The notes under the pieces: generated by a model | What the model was told of the DNA's origin: nothing | What the model saw: only the letters and a program-made list of their open reading frames with translations | Databases searched by the model: none | Source: Pyronema omphalodes | Lineage: Eukaryota > Ascomycota > Pezizomycetes > Pezizales > Pyronemataceae | NCBI GenBank assembly: GCA_024516155.1 | Contig: JAJJXM010000012.1 | Location: 434,001-498,000, forward strand | Direction of reading: 5' to 3' | Length of the DNA: 64,000 bases | Shown: one piece after another, positions 22,732 to 35,632 of the stretch | Position numbering within the stretch: position 1 is the first letter of the stretch | Layout of the letters: each line of letters starts with the position of its first letter | Program-made: the position numbers and the translations under genes

Positions 22732-25700
22732 AAAAGGACACGATGTATAGATGAGTCTTTTAATAAAGAATCTTGGAAAATAAGTGTCAACGACCACAGA
22801 GACGCCAGGCGGAACGTGTTGGGTAGTGCTGGTATTGACGGTAGACGGCGACGACAGTAAAGTGTAACCGAAAAGCTGCAGTAGTCACAAGCGAGAAACC
22901 AGCCTTCAACAAGTATCGAGGGTCGTAATTTATTGACGTGGGTCGTGTGCGGTGGACGGGGTCGTGGTTGATGGGGGTCGTGGTTGACGGGTGTAGGGGA
23001 AACGTGACAGGTGTTGAGGCTGAAAAAGTTTATCGACGTTATCCGTCGCGTGAGGTCGAGATGGAAATCTGGATCTGAAATACGAGAAGCAGCCTTGGCA
23101 AAAAAAAATATCAAAAAGGGTGAGGCGTGGTAGTCGTTAAACCGTTGACAGGATGTTTAGTTTGATGTTTGGTGTCGGGTTGCGGGTTGCGGATGTGGTG
23201 TGGCGGGGATTGGGGGGCGAGGCTGAAGAAATAAGATGGGTTGTGGTGGAGGATGATGGAGGGTATTTGAAGGAGACGGAGGTGAAGCGAGGATGGATGG
23301 AGGGAGAGGAGGATCAAGTAGCGCAAAAGTGACTCCGAGAGTGGCGGGATGAGTCAGCACCAACAGTCCTAGTCCGGGATGGCTTGTTTTGGCGTCGCGA
23401 TGTCAAAATGTTCAACAAATGCGCGCGTCAGAGAAATTTAACGAGAAAACAAACAACGCAACAAAGCAAATTGCTCGTTGTTATGGGGACACCTTTCGGT
23501 ATATTTTTTTTTTGTTTGTTATTGTCCGGTGATCGCACGGATGGCGGTGGACCCGGGTTGGCGATACAGACAGAAGCGGCGATGGATGATGATGGAGGGC
23601 GAGGGTTGGGGAAGAATGCTATTCAAAATCCGCGAGGAAGAGGGAAGAAGGGTTCTCAGGGGGAGCGCGACAACTTATGTAGCGAACAGAGGTTTTTGCG
23701 TAACGCCAAGGCGGATTCAGCCAATCAGAGCACGCATCCCCTAACACAGTTGGTACGAATCACCCAATCCGCTTGGACGCTATGTGTACTCTAGCCGGAC
23801 TGGACATTTGGCAATAAGCTCAAGGGCCGAAAGAGAAGTCGAACAGCGACGGACAGCGACGAACACCGATCAAGACACCTAGCAAGTAGTGAAGCACAGA
23901 AAAGCACCAAAGAGCGCATCAATCGACGGCGGCGTGGGTGGGTGGCTGATATTTTTGCGGCAGCCATTCATCCACGCGCAGCTGGGGTTCGGTGGACCAC
24001 TCACCTCTGGGAGATCACCAACTTGGAACCGGAGAAAGTGCACTCAGCCGAGAGAGTGATGACAGCCTCGTGAAAATGGAGCCATGAATGGACCATTCAT
24101 AATGACAGACTTGTGAATGGACAAAGCAAGGTCGAATATGGAGAAAAGACATCCTCTTGCGATGCGAGCCACGCGTTTCATGTTTCCACAAAGATCCCAG
24201 AACTCCAAAGGCTGTCCGAACCTTCCATTTTGATGTTGCGGCCACAAAGGCACGACATCCTGACCTTCAAGGCCACAGTTGCGCATTTGCAAACAGAAAC
24301 GTAACCCACAACTCTGCCCCCCCCCCCCCCCCCCCCGTCGGCTGGCGCTGGACCGTGCACGTTCCGTCTGTTACAAACCCATCCAGTTTGCTTGCGGGAA
24401 GGCGGCCATAGACCGATACCAGCCGTTCGTCAACATCCGTAGAGTCGATATCCACAAATCCACAAAAATGTATGACGAACTTATTTTATTCACCGTATCT
24501 CATCTCATTCCGTCATGCTCTCGAATATATTGTGGTACCATTATAATCCGACAGTCATCGTAAAGTTCGTGTAGTAGTCCTAGGTTGTGACGACAGTGTA
24601 GCCGGTTCCAGAAGAATATGTCCGATCGGATGTAAATTTGCTGATTTGCAGTCTCCGATATTGTCGCATCGCGAAAGCAAAAGCTTGACAAACATATCCT
24701 TCAAGTCCTGAGTGGGCCGAGCGGGGTTCTGGTGAGGTTGATTGTGCTTGGAATCCACGCTAGGAAAGTTTGCACCAAACAAGATCGTTGGCTCGAGCAC
24801 TTAGCCGTGAGGAAATGTTCGCAGCGGCATGCAGATCATCCTCTGCAACTCTGCGTGACGTGTCACGTGTGGGTCTTCCACAATGCTGGACTACACTTTT
24901 TCCGGTCGGATTTAGGTCCTGAATCCGCCGCTCGATTGCATTGTATGTAGCAATTTTGAACTCCTTCCGCACGGTTAATAGCATAGATTCTGAGAATATC
25001 TGTCTTTTCCGAGATTATTGCCAACGGGCCAGCTGTCTCGTAAATCAGCATGATGTTGTAATGTTTGAAGATATTGCTTTCCGTTGCTGAGCCACAAAGT
25101 TGAATGGCATGTGTGAGATGTGTGACTGTAACAATAAACCGAAATGTGTAGATAGATGAAATCGACCTGTGAAGTCCAGTCTATTTTGCAATAAACAAAT
25201 TGAAAAGCCTCCACGCGTTCCAGTCGAACCCTAATCGAGGTGATTCTATTCAGAGCCTAGATAAGATTGAACGAATCTAGGCCCGTGTTTGTGATGCCGC
25301 TTTATCAGATAGATCTGCGTTGAAGCCGAACGGAATGTGCGAGGTCTTGTGCACTCATGCGCATCCAAGCCCTGCCGGAGAGCAAGAAATTGCAGCAGGC
25401 CGGCTCAGCTCTGGGCACGGTCCAGACGGGTTAGGTGTGAATAATTTTAGTTCAATTTTCCAGAGAATTTCCAAAATTAAACGTCTTCGTAAGGCTGGTT
25501 GATACCGGTCTTGGTAGGCCCTAGCTGCCGCCGTGCATAATGGCTGTAACCAGCCCCTTTAGAAGAACAACCATGAAGAGATCTCCAGCAGAAGTAGAAA
25601 TAAACGAACTTCTTCAGGAATTTGAGTGTCAATGCGCCCGTGCCGCGTCAGCAAGCCATGAATTCCGATATTCTTTCTGTCTGCCGTTTTAAACAGTTCT

Positions 25701-27152
25701 CCTGATCCTCTTTTTGTCTGTCAATGCCTCTTAGGTAGTACACTCTTTCTTTATCTTGCTGTTTGATCATTAGTTTCCAAGCATGAAAGCACGAACTTGT
25801 TTCGTCGAATCTCTCTTTTTCTTTCTAGTGCTTTGTCTGTACTTTGACTCGCTGCGAATCCGGTATAGAAAAGGTGAGTGTCCGAGCTCTTTCCCCACAC
25901 TGAGCATCACGATCCGGGAGATCCGTTAACACCTGTCATATTGTAGCGACTGGTTTACTCCCTGACCGCATAGTAGTCTTTGGGTATGAACCTAGCGCAA
26001 TTTCATCAGCTCGACGACTTCACCAGCGCGATAACGCACAGAGTTCCATCCTTCCAACATAAACCACGAAGCTATGCCGGAACCTGCATGCATCATGCAC
26101 CTCTTTTGTGCTCGTCAAGCCCATGAAGGGTTATGTAGGTACAGTGCTGGATAACATGATCCTTAACACGACATCTCCCGATTTGAGGGATCAAGTCGAC
26201 CGATGGATCGAGTTTGAGACTCAGGTACGGAAATGTGGAATCCAATCGGAATGGCCGAGTCTTTTTGTACTTTTCTTCGGAATAACCGACGTATGCGAGC
26301 TCTGAGGTTCAGGCGTTGGAATGTGGTGTTGCATTCAAGTTTGAACAGCTGAGTAGAATCGCGAATCATTAGATTGACCCACCACAGATTTCGGGGCCAA
26401 CTGCTATGGGTGTATAAGCTTTGTATGCCTCTGATGGGAAGGGCGTTACTTACCATACTGAATAGAACCCTTCTACCTTCCTAGGCAAAGTATTGATACC
26501 ATAAGAACATTATCTGTTAGGAATTGCAAAACGCGGTTTTTTTTCTGTGGTAAGGTGGAATGAGGAGCTTTAGAAAACGCGCGGACCATTAGGCTGGCGG
26601 AGAATTGATGTTGCGGAACGCGGGTCAATGGTTCATTAACACCAGTCACAGTGGTAAGAGAGGTAGTTGAAAAGATCTTCGCAATGCTTGCCTAGAGGAT
26701 GGTAAGAGTGAGCATCCCGAACGATATTTGTTGTGGTCGTTTTTTTTTTCCATCGTAGGAACAAACCTGTTTGTTTCGAAGCTTGCTCATCTGAAAGTAG
26801 GGACGACTCGCATCTCGGTGCGCGAGCACACGAAGTTATGGCCAAAGAGGTGATTCGATATCTCATGCGAGTCCGTAGGTGAGAAGGTTTACTGGAAAAG
26901 GGTTGATCTATGACATCGAACGCCACTCTTCTGCAGCGTCATCGGCGTGGCAACCTCATGTTTGTGAGTAGTGACTCTGAGCAACTGATTAGTTTTGACA
27001 AAGAACATTTCCAAGGCCTGCTGGGATGTGGATGGGATTGTATTGGAGTGCTGGTCTGTGATTCACGAAAGCTCTTTCAGCCGCAGACAAAGTAAAGTCT
27101 CTTTGCAGAGTGTGGTGCGGGGGGTTTCTCCGTGTTTTGCTTTGTCGGAGGC

Positions 27153-27192
<40 letters not shown>

Positions 27193-27679
27193 ACTCTGCT
27201 CTCCAGCAACTGAGCAACTCAGCGCTGTGTAATTTTAGCAGTAAACCTTAATGCGCCCCTCACCGCGAGCCGCATCATCGTACATACGCACAAAACCTTA
27301 TGTCTCCTGCGTGATCCTTGCAAACGGCGCGTCAAGTCAAAATCCTAAAACCCACCAACCGCGGCATCTTCCACGCCTTCACTCCCGAGCTCAATCAATC
27401 CACCCGAGTCGTAAACTCCAGCGAGATCGAACTCAAAGAAGACTTCCGAGAACATCGGAAAGTGTTGGAGCTGAAGCAAACGTCCTGTGAGCATTTGCCG
27501 CCGAATACCCGGGTCTTTCTGAGTTCTAATCTTCAAAATCAGATCACTGTACATCACGTTGTCCGTCACTACCGCCGAGTTCTAAACCGCAAGAACAGCC
27601 CGCGAACCCGTTGCCCCGCCGTCACTATAAGCCCGACTCCCGTTCGACCTCCTAATACCATACGTAGCACTCCGTTGGA
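22732..27679. other. Long gene-free region (4.9 kb)
   Basis: The left part holds the BET gene promoter with G-rich repeats (GGGTCGTGGTTGA near 22950-22990). A 20-base C run occurs at 24317-24336 and twelve CTG triplets at 27154-27189. Between 24000 and 27000 there are only short, unrelated frames on both strands. The last ~400 bases before 27680 form a long open stretch that reads as the HMG gene leader. No known gene family was recognised. Confidence 0.5.
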
Positions 27680-29765
27680 ATGGCAGATTCTGCCGCATCT
27701 ACACCAGCTACCATGGCCGCTCACGCAAACGCTGACCCAACAAGCGTCCTAGATCTCATGGAGGACTCAAGTGCCCGCTCGTCCAGCATCGACGCCGAAC
27801 TTGAGCTGGATATAGGTGATTCATCATCGGGACGGGCACTGGCGGCAATTCTACAGGGCAACGCCGTCAGTGAGAGTCACCACCTTGGTCCGTTAGGAGA
27901 CATATCTCACCAGAGGTTACAGGAAGAAGTCCATAAACAACAATTTTTACCTGGAAATAGCATACCACCAGTTGCTCTACCAGCACAACATTCACCACCA
28001 CTACCTACACAACTCTCGCCTCGCTCCAAGGATGGTTTGGACTTAATGCAGGTTACCGAAATTGCACAGTCACCCGAAAAAGAGGCTATAAACGCACTGG
28101 CATCCAACTTCTCACTTGGACTTCAGGCAGCACCACCAGAAACAATATGCCTTTGCAAACCTCCAGCTCGGATACCAAGGCCGAGGAACGGTCAGTCCAG
28201 ACTTTTGATGCGTCTGTGGATACTTGATATTTTCAGCACGCAGATTATGTGAGGCTGAGATAACTGACCGCACATTTACTTAGCTTTCATATTGTTTCGT
28301 CAACATCACCATTCTCAAGTGGTAGCAGAATATCCGGGAAAGAAAAATCCAGAAATCTCCAAGATTATCGGTGCTATGTGGACGAATACTTCTCCCGAGG
28401 TGAAAGAAGTGTGGCAAAAACATGCGGATGTTTGTAGCGTCAACTTAGTTATTTGACTGCGTAGGTTGACATTAGAAATAGGAAGAAAAACGTCAGCATC
28501 TTCAGATGTACCCTGAATATCGGTTTACACCACGTCGGCCCTCAAAGAAAAAGGTTGGCGGAACAAATACATCACCAGGTGCCACACCTACAGCACAACC
28601 AGAGCCCGTTCTCTGTCCAATTTGCGGTGGTAAAACTGCGGCTCTCAATTCATCCCAAGCACCTGCACCAAGCCGGCGAGCCTCCCACACCCTACAAAAC
28701 ACCATTCCGCCAGCCTGTAAATCCCACACCCAGAGTCCCGAAGTCAGCACCCCCCGTGAGATTCTGCCCAATGGCGTTAATGTCGATCACACCAGTATCG
28801 ACTCATTATTTCAACTCGACATCGCTACTGATCAAGACATTATCCTCAATTCTCCCAAACGCCGCAAAATCAGCTCATCTTCAACTACAAATGCTGCTGG
28901 TGGAACAATCACCGCCCTTTCTTCCACAGCTAACTTGATTTCCCATCCAATCTTCGATCAAAGCCTCTCTTTCTCCCTCCATCAACCTCACTTTCCACCG
29001 CCTCCACCAGAGCTGGATAACAACTACTACCCTCATTCAATGACTGAATCCTTAGATGCACGTCTCCTCGTCATCACCAATAAATACAAAGCCATCTCCA
29101 AACTCTGTCCCCGTCTTCTTGTATACCCACGTATGCCGTTTATTGCACTTGACGGCGACAACAGCGACCTAATTGACGAGCTTGCACAAGCCCTATACGG
29201 GGTTTTACACAGCATAGTTCCCACTCGATTATATTCCGAGCCCGATGTCTTTAACCAACTAACCAGCGACACGGTCGACACCTACATTGACGATATTCTG
29301 GGCGAGCCTTTTGGATCTGGAAAAAATAAAGACACAGACGATAATGACTACAGCAAGTACCTAAGTCAAGTTTCTAGATGGCGACAACGATCTTCTGAAA
29401 TTCGGAAAGAAGTTCTTCCGGGAACTGGAAATGCTACTAATCAACCGGCCCTGGTTTTGGTTAATGGTTATATTCTTTCTAGATGTGATTCGGCTGCGTT
29501 GAGATTAGATGCTGGCTCGAGCTCCCCTCCGGAACATTGGGCTTGGTGTGCAAATGTTTGGAAGGGTACTATCGGTCCGGATTTAACGGTTGTTGTCATA
29601 CAAACAGGTCAGGATATAGGAGGAATTGAGTTTCCGTCACCAGGTCTAATCGTCGTTAAAAGAGCTCAGCAGGATAAAGGATGGGATAATGTCATACAGA
29701 GATTGGGAATTGAGCTTCTGATTAGGAATTTTAGAGAGATGAATGCTGCGTCGGTTATGTCTTAG
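27680..29765 (+). CDS. HMG-box transcription factor, three exons (646 aa)
   Basis: Exons are 27680-28190, 28284-28429 and 28482-29765; introns are 93 and 52 nt and both interrupt the HMG box. The box (about residues 163-240) reads IPRPRNAFILFRQHHHSQV, NPEISKIIGAMW, EVKEVWQKHADEEKRQH and YPEYRFTPRRPSKKK. It is preceded by a CLC motif and followed by a CPICGG motif (C264, C267), an arrangement seen in ascomycete Rox1/MAT-like HMG regulators of sexual development. A further conserved-looking region starts near residue 400 (LLVITNKYKAISKLCPRL, then PFIALDGDNSDLIDELAQAL). The box resembles MATA_HMG boxes, but I see no mating-type flanking genes, so this is not called a MAT locus. The role is a sequence-specific DNA-binding regulator; targets are unknown. 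Confidence 0.88.
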
Positions 29766-31981
29766 TGTTTTTTTTTGCTTTTTTTTTCTTTCTTTATAGA
29801 TTAGTGTTGTGTTGAATATATGGCACTGGTTTTCTGTTCTTGTTCGGTTGTTTTTTTTTCTTCTTTTTTCTTATTCTTTTTTTGGTTTCTTCTTTTTTTT
29901 TCTTCTTTTTTTTTTCTTCTTTTTTCTTCTTTTTTTTTTTTCTTTTTTTGGGTTTCTTGGTTTCTTGGTTTCTTGTCCTTGTATGGGTGTTGTATCCTTT
30001 ATGGATTACACGCTTTTTTGGATGACGCATTGTTGTTTTCGGTTATGGGCTTAGTTATTGTAATAAGTGTATAAAATACAAAATACAAAATACAAAGGAT
30101 AAAAATATTTCCGGGCCGGAGAAGAAAAAATATTGATAGAAGGTGGGCAGGGTGGGGTGTGGGGTGTGGGGGACGGGGTAGATGGGGCGGGGTATGGGCA
30201 TTTGCCAGTGTGCGGTGTGAGGGTGTGGGGGCGAGGGTGGGGGGGTACGGGGTAGATGGGGAGGGGGGGGGCGGGGAGGTGGAGTGAGGGGGAGGTGGGG
30301 GAAGAGGGGGTGTATTCATAATTCTTTTCATTTTTTATTTATTTTATTTATTATTTTTATTTACTTTATTATTATTATTTACTTAATTTATTCCTCATGA
30401 TGGGTCCTTTTGGGTATGAACATGGGAAGTTAGGGGTTATGCGTTATGCGTTGTTTGAATGTGTAGGTTGAGGGTTGGGTGTAGATGGATTTAAGGATTA
30501 AAGGCGCAGAGGATATGGATCTAGGGATTCAGTCATGATACCTCACCTCACCTCATCACTGACTCCATGGGAGGGGGGGGGGGGGGGGAGGGGGTTTTAG
30601 GGGGTTTGTGGGTTTGTGGGTTTGTATGGGTTTTTGTAGTTTTCATGGGTTTGTGTAGATTCTTATTTCACATAGATTGTTATAACTTCTTATAGCTTCA
30701 ACAAACTTCTTATAGCTTCAACAAACTTCTTATAACTTCACGTGGCTTTACGTATCTTCAACAATCTTCAACAAACTTCAACAATCTTCAACAATCTTCA
30801 ACAATCTTCAACAATCTTCAACAATCTTCAACAATCTTCAACAATCTTCAACAATCTTCAACAATCTTCAACAATCTTCAACAATCTTCAACAATCTTCA
30901 ACAATCTTCAACAATCTTCAACCAGCTTTGTATAGCTTCATTAGCTTTATTAGCTTCATCGAGCTATACGATTTTCTATGTGGAATAGCCCCTCTATAAA
31001 TTTCCAACCCGCTACTGTTACTGTTACTGTTTCGTTGTTTCGTTGTATTGAATCTTGATATTGATATTGATATTGATATTGATTTGTTGGATACGTGATA
31101 CGTGATGTTTTTAGACATACATAGTGTCGGTACATTAAGTACATGTAATGTAGAGCTTTGCAAAAGTAAAGCTTTGCAAAAGTAAAGCTTTGCAAAAGTA
31201 AAGCAACGCAAAAAAGGAATAAAAGGAAAGGAATAAAGGAAGAAAAAAGGAATCAACAAAAGCAAACAACAAAAGGGCAAAAGGAAAGGAACCAATAAAA
31301 GAACCAACAAAAGCAACCGAAAAGAAAGAAATAAATATATATATATAAAAACAAGAAAAAGTGGAAGCTATAAAAAAAAAACAAGGGAGCTATAAAGCTA
31401 CAACAGACGAAAAAAAAAAGAAAAGAAAAGAAGTTTTGCCTGCAACCATGATATGTATCGTAACAACAAAAAAAATAATTCGCTATGAGCAGAACATCGC
31501 AGTTACAAGATAAAGACTTAACAGGACGACATGAAGACAGTAACACAGGGTAAAAAGACAAAAAGAAGAAGACAAAAAAGAAAAAAAAAAAAAAAACAGA
31601 GCAAGCTGTAAGACATGAAAATAAAATAACTACCTAGACATCTCTAAGCTATAAGAAAAAAAAAAAAAACTATCGTTATAGCTAAGAGAACTAGAGAAGC
31701 TTTCTTCTTGTAGAGCTTACTCCTGAAGATGAAGAAGTATGCTTTAGCTTTTTTTTTTGGTGATGGACAAAGTGTTAAGAATGTGATAGTAGAAGATTGT
31801 AGATAACCTCAACCTGATAACCCCCACTTCCTAGCTTCGCCCCACACCTTCACACCTCCACCCACGCCTCCTCACACCCCACCTCTAGCTCTTCCTCTAG
31901 CTCTTCCTCTCGCTCTTCCTCTCGTCTTGTAGCTAGTAGGACAGAAGACAGAAGACAAGAGGATGAGATGACCAAGTGTAT
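29766..31981. other. Gene-free low-complexity spacer
   Basis: It contains a T/C-rich block (29770-29990), G-rich DNA with GGGGTGTGGGG-like repeats (30140-30310), a G run at 30570-30590, the 10-bp array annotated separately, an AGCTTTGCAAAAGTAA triplicate (31152-31203) and A-rich DNA up to 31680. The end is the 3' UTR of the CHZ1-like gene. No real coding frame seen. Confidence 0.6.
30761..30920. repeat. 10-bp minisatellite ACAATCTTCA, about 16 units
   Basis: Fourteen perfect tandem copies of ACAATCTTCA run from 30781 to 30920, with two more at 30761-30780 (one variant, ACAAACTTCA). Related, less regular copies precede it (AACTTCTTATAGCTTCAACA). Confidence 0.95.
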
Positions 31982-32516
31982 TTACTTGGTCATCTCGGTA
32001 TCCTCGTCATCCTCGGCAGGTGCCTGGAAGTCCTCGTCATCCTCAGAGTCCTCGTCGTTTCCTTCGCCCATAGCAGCGGCGGCGGCACGGTAGTCGACAC
32101 GGGTACGGTTACGACCGGAGGGGAGGATGTTGGAGACGTCGATTTCCTCGTAGTCATCTTCGGCTATTCTTAGTCAGTAACTTTGTTTGGTTCTTCATAA
32201 TTGTGATCTTAGAGATTGTGATTCAATGATGAGATGATTGGGACGAGTGATAGTTGTCGCGTAGCTAGGAGCGCGTCTAAAGTAAGAGGGGGGGATTGTA
32301 CCGTCGCCTTCTCCGTCTACATCCATTTCGTTTTCGCGCTTTTTGTTTTCTGTTAGTTAATTGCGCGCAATTTGGAAAAGATGAAGAAGATTATGAAGTA
32401 CATACCTCGACGTCACCTTCCTCGTCGCTAGTCTCCTCCTCGGTTTCGGGCTCGATGGCTTTGCCCTTTCCCTTGTCGGCGAGCTCGGCGGCAGTGGGTT
32501 CGTTGGTTGCGGACAT
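31982..32516 (-). CDS. CHZ1: CHZ1-like histone H2A.Z chaperone, three exons (109 aa)
   Basis: Minus-strand exons are 32406-32516, 32302-32338 (37 nt) and 31982-32163; introns are 67 and 138 nt. The N-terminus has DKGKGKAIEPETEEE, typical of fungal Chz1, then a highly acidic stretch and the CHZ motif EEIDVSNILPSGRNRTRVDY, and ends in another acidic tail. Chz1 binds H2A.Z-H2B dimers and delivers them for SWR1-dependent exchange. In intron 1 the first AG lies only three bases after the CTAAC branch site; the frame requires the next AG (before CGCGAAAACG). Confidence 0.85.
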
Positions 32517-33841
32517 GATGTTTAATTTGAGGTTGTTTTAATTGAGTTGTTTGTAGTTTCGTTGTTTGCGTGGTTAGTGGATAGTTTCTCCTTCGCGGTG
32601 TTTTGGGGAGACGTGAGACGTGTTAGTAGTAGAGGGGTGGCGGGATTGGGTATTGCGGTTGCGCTGCTGGTGCTACTCGTGCCAAGACTTTTCACGGGGG
32701 TCCAACAAGACCGGATGGGGGAATGGAAAAGGGTTCTCTTGGAACAGACAAGGCAGGTATGAACCTGCTGGGACTATAGTTACTCTGCGTTGGAGTAGAT
32801 TTCTTGTTGGAGGTTCCTGGAAGGTTCTTTTGATGGAAATTGCCACTCTTGATATGATACTGATGTTTACGGTTTCATCTGATGTTTGCTTTGCCGCGGA
32901 TAACTACAGATTTATGACATGCCAGCTCACTCGTTACTTTATTGCTGGTCCAGCTTGTAATGGGTGAGAACCAAACAGAAAGCCCAAAGCAAAGACAAAT
33001 TCACGTGGTGATATGCTGAATTGACTGATGGATGTATGGTAAAAAGTGACAGGACCGATGCCGGTCATAGACGCCGTATTATTAACCATGTGTCCTCACT
33101 GATTGGTAGTGTTTTGAATAATGGAATCGTTCACCTGGTTTGTTCTCAATCATGAGATACCAATTGTTTTCAGACTGATTTGCATATTGTGGCTTCAGAG
33201 TGTTCTCTCATCTGATGAGTATTAACCTGATCATTCGATGGTTTCCAAGCCGTTTCCCACATTTTCCTTTAGATCTTTCTTTCATCATCTGCACCTCGAC
33301 TACTGATAATGATTAATCTGAACCCCTCTCTATCTTGTTTCAATCCGTTTCCCATACCATGTTTTTTCTGTAGAGCCTCTTCTCATCTGACAAGCATCGT
33401 CCTGAACCCCTCCAGCCATCACTCGTTGCCTAGCTCTCTGTCATACAAACAAAACCTCTCCCGCCCCCAAGCGGCCAATTTACTGAAGCTAGAAACTCAC
33501 AGAAGCCCATCTCCTGCTCCGGCAAGGATCGCTGGCATCCATCAATCGATATGGCACCAAACCCTGTCGGTTTCCTCATTTTGACCTTACTGTTTCTGTT
33601 GTAGTGTTCTGTAGTGTTCTGTAGTCTCTGTAGATGCCTGTTGCCTGGCTGTGTTCCTCGCAAATCGTCAAGACACCACCCCCCCCCCCAAGCAGATCCC
33701 GTCCATCCACCAGGCTTGCTTGCTTGCTTGTTGTTGTTGCTGCTGCTGCTGTTGCTGTCTGTTGCTGCTGTCCTCATTTTTGACCCCGCTCCAATTATTC
33801 CCTACACACACCTTACTCAGACGCACATACCCCGTCAAACC
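32517..33841. other. Spacer between divergent CHZ1-like and cyclophilin genes
   Basis: This 1.3 kb must hold both promoters. A C-rich run (33680-33690) and a TTGTTGCTGCTG tract (33730-33760) lie in the cyclophilin leader. Motif similarity among TCTCATCTGA-containing segments (33200-33400) suggests minor local duplication. No gene seen. Confidence 0.45.
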
Positions 33842-34807
33842 ATGGCCTCTTTCCGCACTTTTACCCCGCTCTTGCGCCGTTCCTTCTCCACCTGTGCCTC
33901 ATCTACCCCCATCCTCCCCAAGACCTCCTTCTTCCTTAAACCCACGTCTTCCTTCTCTCAAGTCAGATTCAACTCAACAGCAAACACCATGTCCAACACC
34001 TTCTTCGACATCACCCACGTTGACAACCAGGGCAACCGTGAGTATATTCATTCCTCTGTTGTTTCCCGAGTCATCAAATTCACATTGCGAAAAACTCGTC
34101 TTCCCGCTCCATCTCTATTCGTCGAGATTCCATCCCATCTGATCCAATTTGCCGTCCATTCATCCAATCGTCGAAAACATCTCACTGACAAATCACAATC
34201 ATAGGTACCAACTGGGGACGTATTGTCTTCAAGTTGTACGACGATGTCGTTCCCAAGACTGCCCGTAACTTCCGTGAGCTCTGTGAGAACACCACCGTCG
34301 GACAGGGATACATCGGATCCAAGTTCCACCGTGTGATTGCTGGATTCATGGCCCAGGGAGGAGACTTCACCCGCGGAAACGTTCGTAGTTCCTGAGATAC
34401 CCAGCCTTGTCATCATGGAACCCCCCATCATTGACATCATCAATAGGGAACCGGAGGAAAGTCCATCTACGGAGAGAAGTTCGAGGATGAGAACTTCATC
34501 AAGCGCCACGACCGCCCCTACCTTTTGTCCATGGCCAACGCCGGACGCAACACCAACGGATCCCAGTTCTTCATCACCGTGAGTTTTCCGGCCTTTCACC
34601 TCGCGTCTTGGCGGGGGTAGTAGATGAGGGGACAACCACTAATAAACGAAACAGTTCGTCAAGACCCCCCACCTCGACGGAAAGCACGTCGTCTTCGGTG
34701 AGGTCATCGAGGGTAAGGACATCATCAAGATGATGGAGTCCAAGTCTCTTGACAACTCTGGACGCACCTCCGGAACCATCGTCATTGAGAAGTGTGGATC
34801 CCTCTAA
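33842..34807 (+). CDS. Cyclophilin (peptidyl-prolyl isomerase), mitochondrial leader plus internal start, four exons (218 aa)
   Basis: Exons are 33842-34037, 34205-34380, 34447-34578 and 34655-34807; introns are 167, 66 and 76 nt. Residues 1-49 form an Arg/Ser/Phe-rich leader without acidic residues, typical of mitochondrial import. An in-frame ATG at 33989 ([20 protein letters not shown]) would give a 169-residue cytosolic form; in Neurospora one cyclophilin gene is known to make both forms. Catalytic motifs are present: [19 protein letters not shown] and [13 protein letters not shown]. In [13 protein letters not shown] the usual Trp (human CypA Trp121) is replaced by His174, as in human Cyp40; this Trp contributes to cyclosporin binding. 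It ends CGSL. Confidence 0.93.
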
Positions 34808-35377
34808 ATTACTCGCCCATAATGTGTAATGAGGAGAGAAAGTTCATGTTTAGATAAGGTGGCGGGTAATTTTTTTACGAGAATATATATCATTGTCATC
34901 TACTTTGTCGTGTTCTCGTGAAATGAAAATCACCATTCCACGGGCAAAAAAATGCATTCCACCACAATTTACCCCGCCACAGCGCGTCTGACGTGACGAA
35001 CCAGCTTACACGTCGTTTGCAAATTGCACCATAGACTGCACGAATATGACCATCATTCCTAGAATCCCAGATCCTTCTGCTAAACCCCTCCTAGCCATCA
35101 ACTAGCAACCAACAACCTGCTGCGCTGCCGCCCCATGCGAAACACCCGTTGGCACAGCGCCGTGCGGCGCAGCTCGCTACCCGACCGGCCATCCTGCGCG
35201 ACAACGTGGTACTCGCCAAGGCAGCCTGAGTCTAGTATCATCCAAGGGTTGTCCAAGGGTTATCCAAACAACTTCATCAACTTCTAACACGGGGCCGTGA
35301 ACCCTTGGGAACCTGGGAGGGGGGGGGGGGGGGGGGCTTAGAGAATAATAGGGAAATTGGAACTGGCTTTGTTTATG

Positions 35378-35632
35378 TAGTTACTGTCGTTACAGTCGTT
35401 ACAGGCGTTATAGTCGTTACAGGCGTTATAGTCGTTATAGTCGTTACAGGCGTTACAGGCGTTATAGTCGTTATAGTCGTTATAGTCGTTACAGGCGTTA
35501 CTGTCGTTATATTCGTTATAGGCGTTACAGGCGTTATAGTCGTTACTGTCGTTACAGGCGTTACTGTTGTTACTGTTGTTATAGTCGTTATAGTCGTTAT
35601 AGTCGTTATAGTCGTTATAGTCGTTACTGTTA
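35378..35632. repeat. 9-bp minisatellite GTTATAGTC/GTTACAGGC, about 28 units
   Basis: Tandem 9-mers with two alternating variable positions (GTTAYWGKC). Because the unit is a multiple of three, several frames stay open and give Val/Ile-rich false proteins. Confidence 0.9.

Noticed and set aside
25573..25695. 40-codon frame starting MKRSPAEVEINELLQEF
   Set aside because: Short, no splice partner and no recognisable family; kept out of the annotation.
27680..29765. HMG-box gene as a mating-type (MAT1-2) locus
   Set aside because: The box is similar, but the CPICGG motif, the long C-terminal region and the absence of usual MAT neighbours point to a different HMG regulator.
30761..30920. Regular short repeats considered as a CRISPR array
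   Set aside because: The units are directly adjacent with no spacers and the DNA is fungal.
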